Source: Bacteroidota bacterium
GTDB lineage: Bacteria > Bacteroidota > Bacteroidia > Chitinophagales > Chitinophagaceae
NCBI GenBank assembly: GCA_023416995.1
Contig: JAEZGI010000084.1
Coordinates: forward strand, 15,848-79,847
Length of the DNA: 64,000 bases
Reading direction: 5' to 3'
The first letter of the stretch is position 1. Each line of letters begins with the position of its first letter. Of the stretch, positions 63,579 to 64,000 are shown piece after piece. Under the pieces are notes generated by a model. That model searched no databases. It was not told the origin of the DNA and saw only the letters and a program-made list of their open reading frames with translations. Made by a program: the position numbers and the translations under genes.

Positions 63579-64000
63579 ATGAAACCCTGCCCGCTCCTGT
63601 TTCTTTTGATAGCGATTGCGCTTGCTCCTGGCTGCGCCACCGTTGTACACGGCCCCCTTCAGAAATTTATCATCACCTCCGACCCACGTTCTGCAACCAT
63701 TTATGTTGATGGAAAACGTTTTGGAAAGACGCCTGCGGTAATCAGGATGAAAAGGCGAAAAGATCACAAGCTGGTATTAACTGTGCCTGGCTACGAGCCT
63801 TATGAGTTACAATTGAAACGAAAACTTGATTACTGGTTTTTGGGCAATGTAATGACAGGTGGCGTACCCGGTCTCGCCGTCGATTTACTGACAGGCAGCA
63901 TTTACAGGCTCACACCAAAAGACATCTATCCAACTTTGACGGCAAAAGATGCGCTGGCTGGCACTGATGCAGTTGTTATCAATGCAACGTTGCAACCATC
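63579..64000 (+). CDS. PEGA-domain lipoprotein, cut by the window edge
   Basis: The ATG at 63579 opens a frame that runs past the end of the window (140 codons seen). The N-terminus MKPCPLLFLLIAIALAPGC is a lipoprotein signal with lipobox APGC (Cys 19). A PEGA domain follows (about 30-75), with ITSDPRSATIYVDGKRFGKT and LTVPGYEPYELQL. PEGA domains occur on cell-surface proteins and probably bind other surface molecules. A segment at about 83-100 (YWFLGNVMTGGVPGLAVDLL) is hydrophobic and may lie in the membrane. The C-terminus is unseen. Confidence 0.8.
   Translation, partial: MKPCPLLFLLIAIALAPGCATVVHGPLQKFIITSDPRSATIYVDGKRFGKTPAVIRMKRRKDHKLVLTVPGYEPYELQLKRKLDYWFLGNVMTGGVPGLAVDLLTGSIYRLTPKDIYPTLTAKDALAGTDAVVINATLQP

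Overview
The window looks like chromosomal DNA from a Bacteroidota bacterium, most likely a Chitinophagaceae-type soil or environmental organism (inference). The signs are two SusC/SusD pairs, DUF3667, GH3-like and DUF4832 proteins, Tat-exported Gfo/Idh/MocA and TIM-barrel enzymes, few Shine-Dalgarno sites, and promoter-like TAnnTTTG boxes. The backbone is housekeeping: tmRNA, dxr-rseP, rplU-rpmA, mazG, tRNA-Leu and tRNA-Gly. I see no phage, transposase, CRISPR array or plasmid gene.

Layout. 0-2 kb: the end of a glycosylasparaginase gene, a GntR regulator and cutC, all on the + strand. 2-5.3 kb: a GH127 beta-L-arabinofuranosidase and a small secreted protein. 5.4-10.1 kb: a tightly overlapping six-gene stressosome operon on the minus strand (RsbR, RsbS, RsbT, an RsbT-like/PP2C fusion, an RsbT-like/PAS/histidine-kinase fusion, a CheY-like receiver) with no sigma factor. 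10.2-16 kb: tmRNA, an orphan exbD, then GH3-like, dxr and rseP. 16-19 kb: rplU, rpmA, a 31-residue Lys/Ala-rich histone-H1-like peptide, and a PolX-type protein whose polymerase centre is degenerate but whose PHP nuclease motifs are intact. 19-24.5 kb: a very large NtrY-like kinase, mazG and a DUF3667 protein. 24.5-33.5 kb: a tesA / ybbA-ybbP divergent cluster, a secreted protein with ten octapeptide repeats, an EamA transporter, a parvulin-like protein and a Tat-exported sugar isomerase-like protein.

Two glycan-uptake loci follow. The first is a simple susC-susD pair (33.8-38.6 kb). The second (40.6-56.9 kb) is a ten-gene minus-strand polysaccharide utilisation locus in which susC-susD is followed by a small barrel protein, a cytochrome c/PQQ sugar dehydrogenase, a GMC dehydrogenase with its subunit 3, a GH20 hexosaminidase, a DUF4832 protein, a Gfo/Idh/MocA oxidoreductase and a sodium:solute symporter. 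It ends in a clear terminator. The enzyme set suggests that a hexosamine-containing glycan is bound and cut outside the cytoplasm, and that part of the sugar is oxidised there before uptake (inference).

Between the two loci lies about 2 kb without a credible gene (38.6-40.55 kb). It is packed with repeats: GC-rich units of about 33-40 nt, two long diverged inverted arms about 1 kb apart, and a degenerate 26-27 nt tandem array between the arms. This is the part of the window least explained by ordinary genes. The right end carries an ABC permease, a GNAT acetyltransferase, two tRNAs, a GT2 glycosyltransferase, a second histidine kinase and the start of a PEGA-domain lipoprotein gene.
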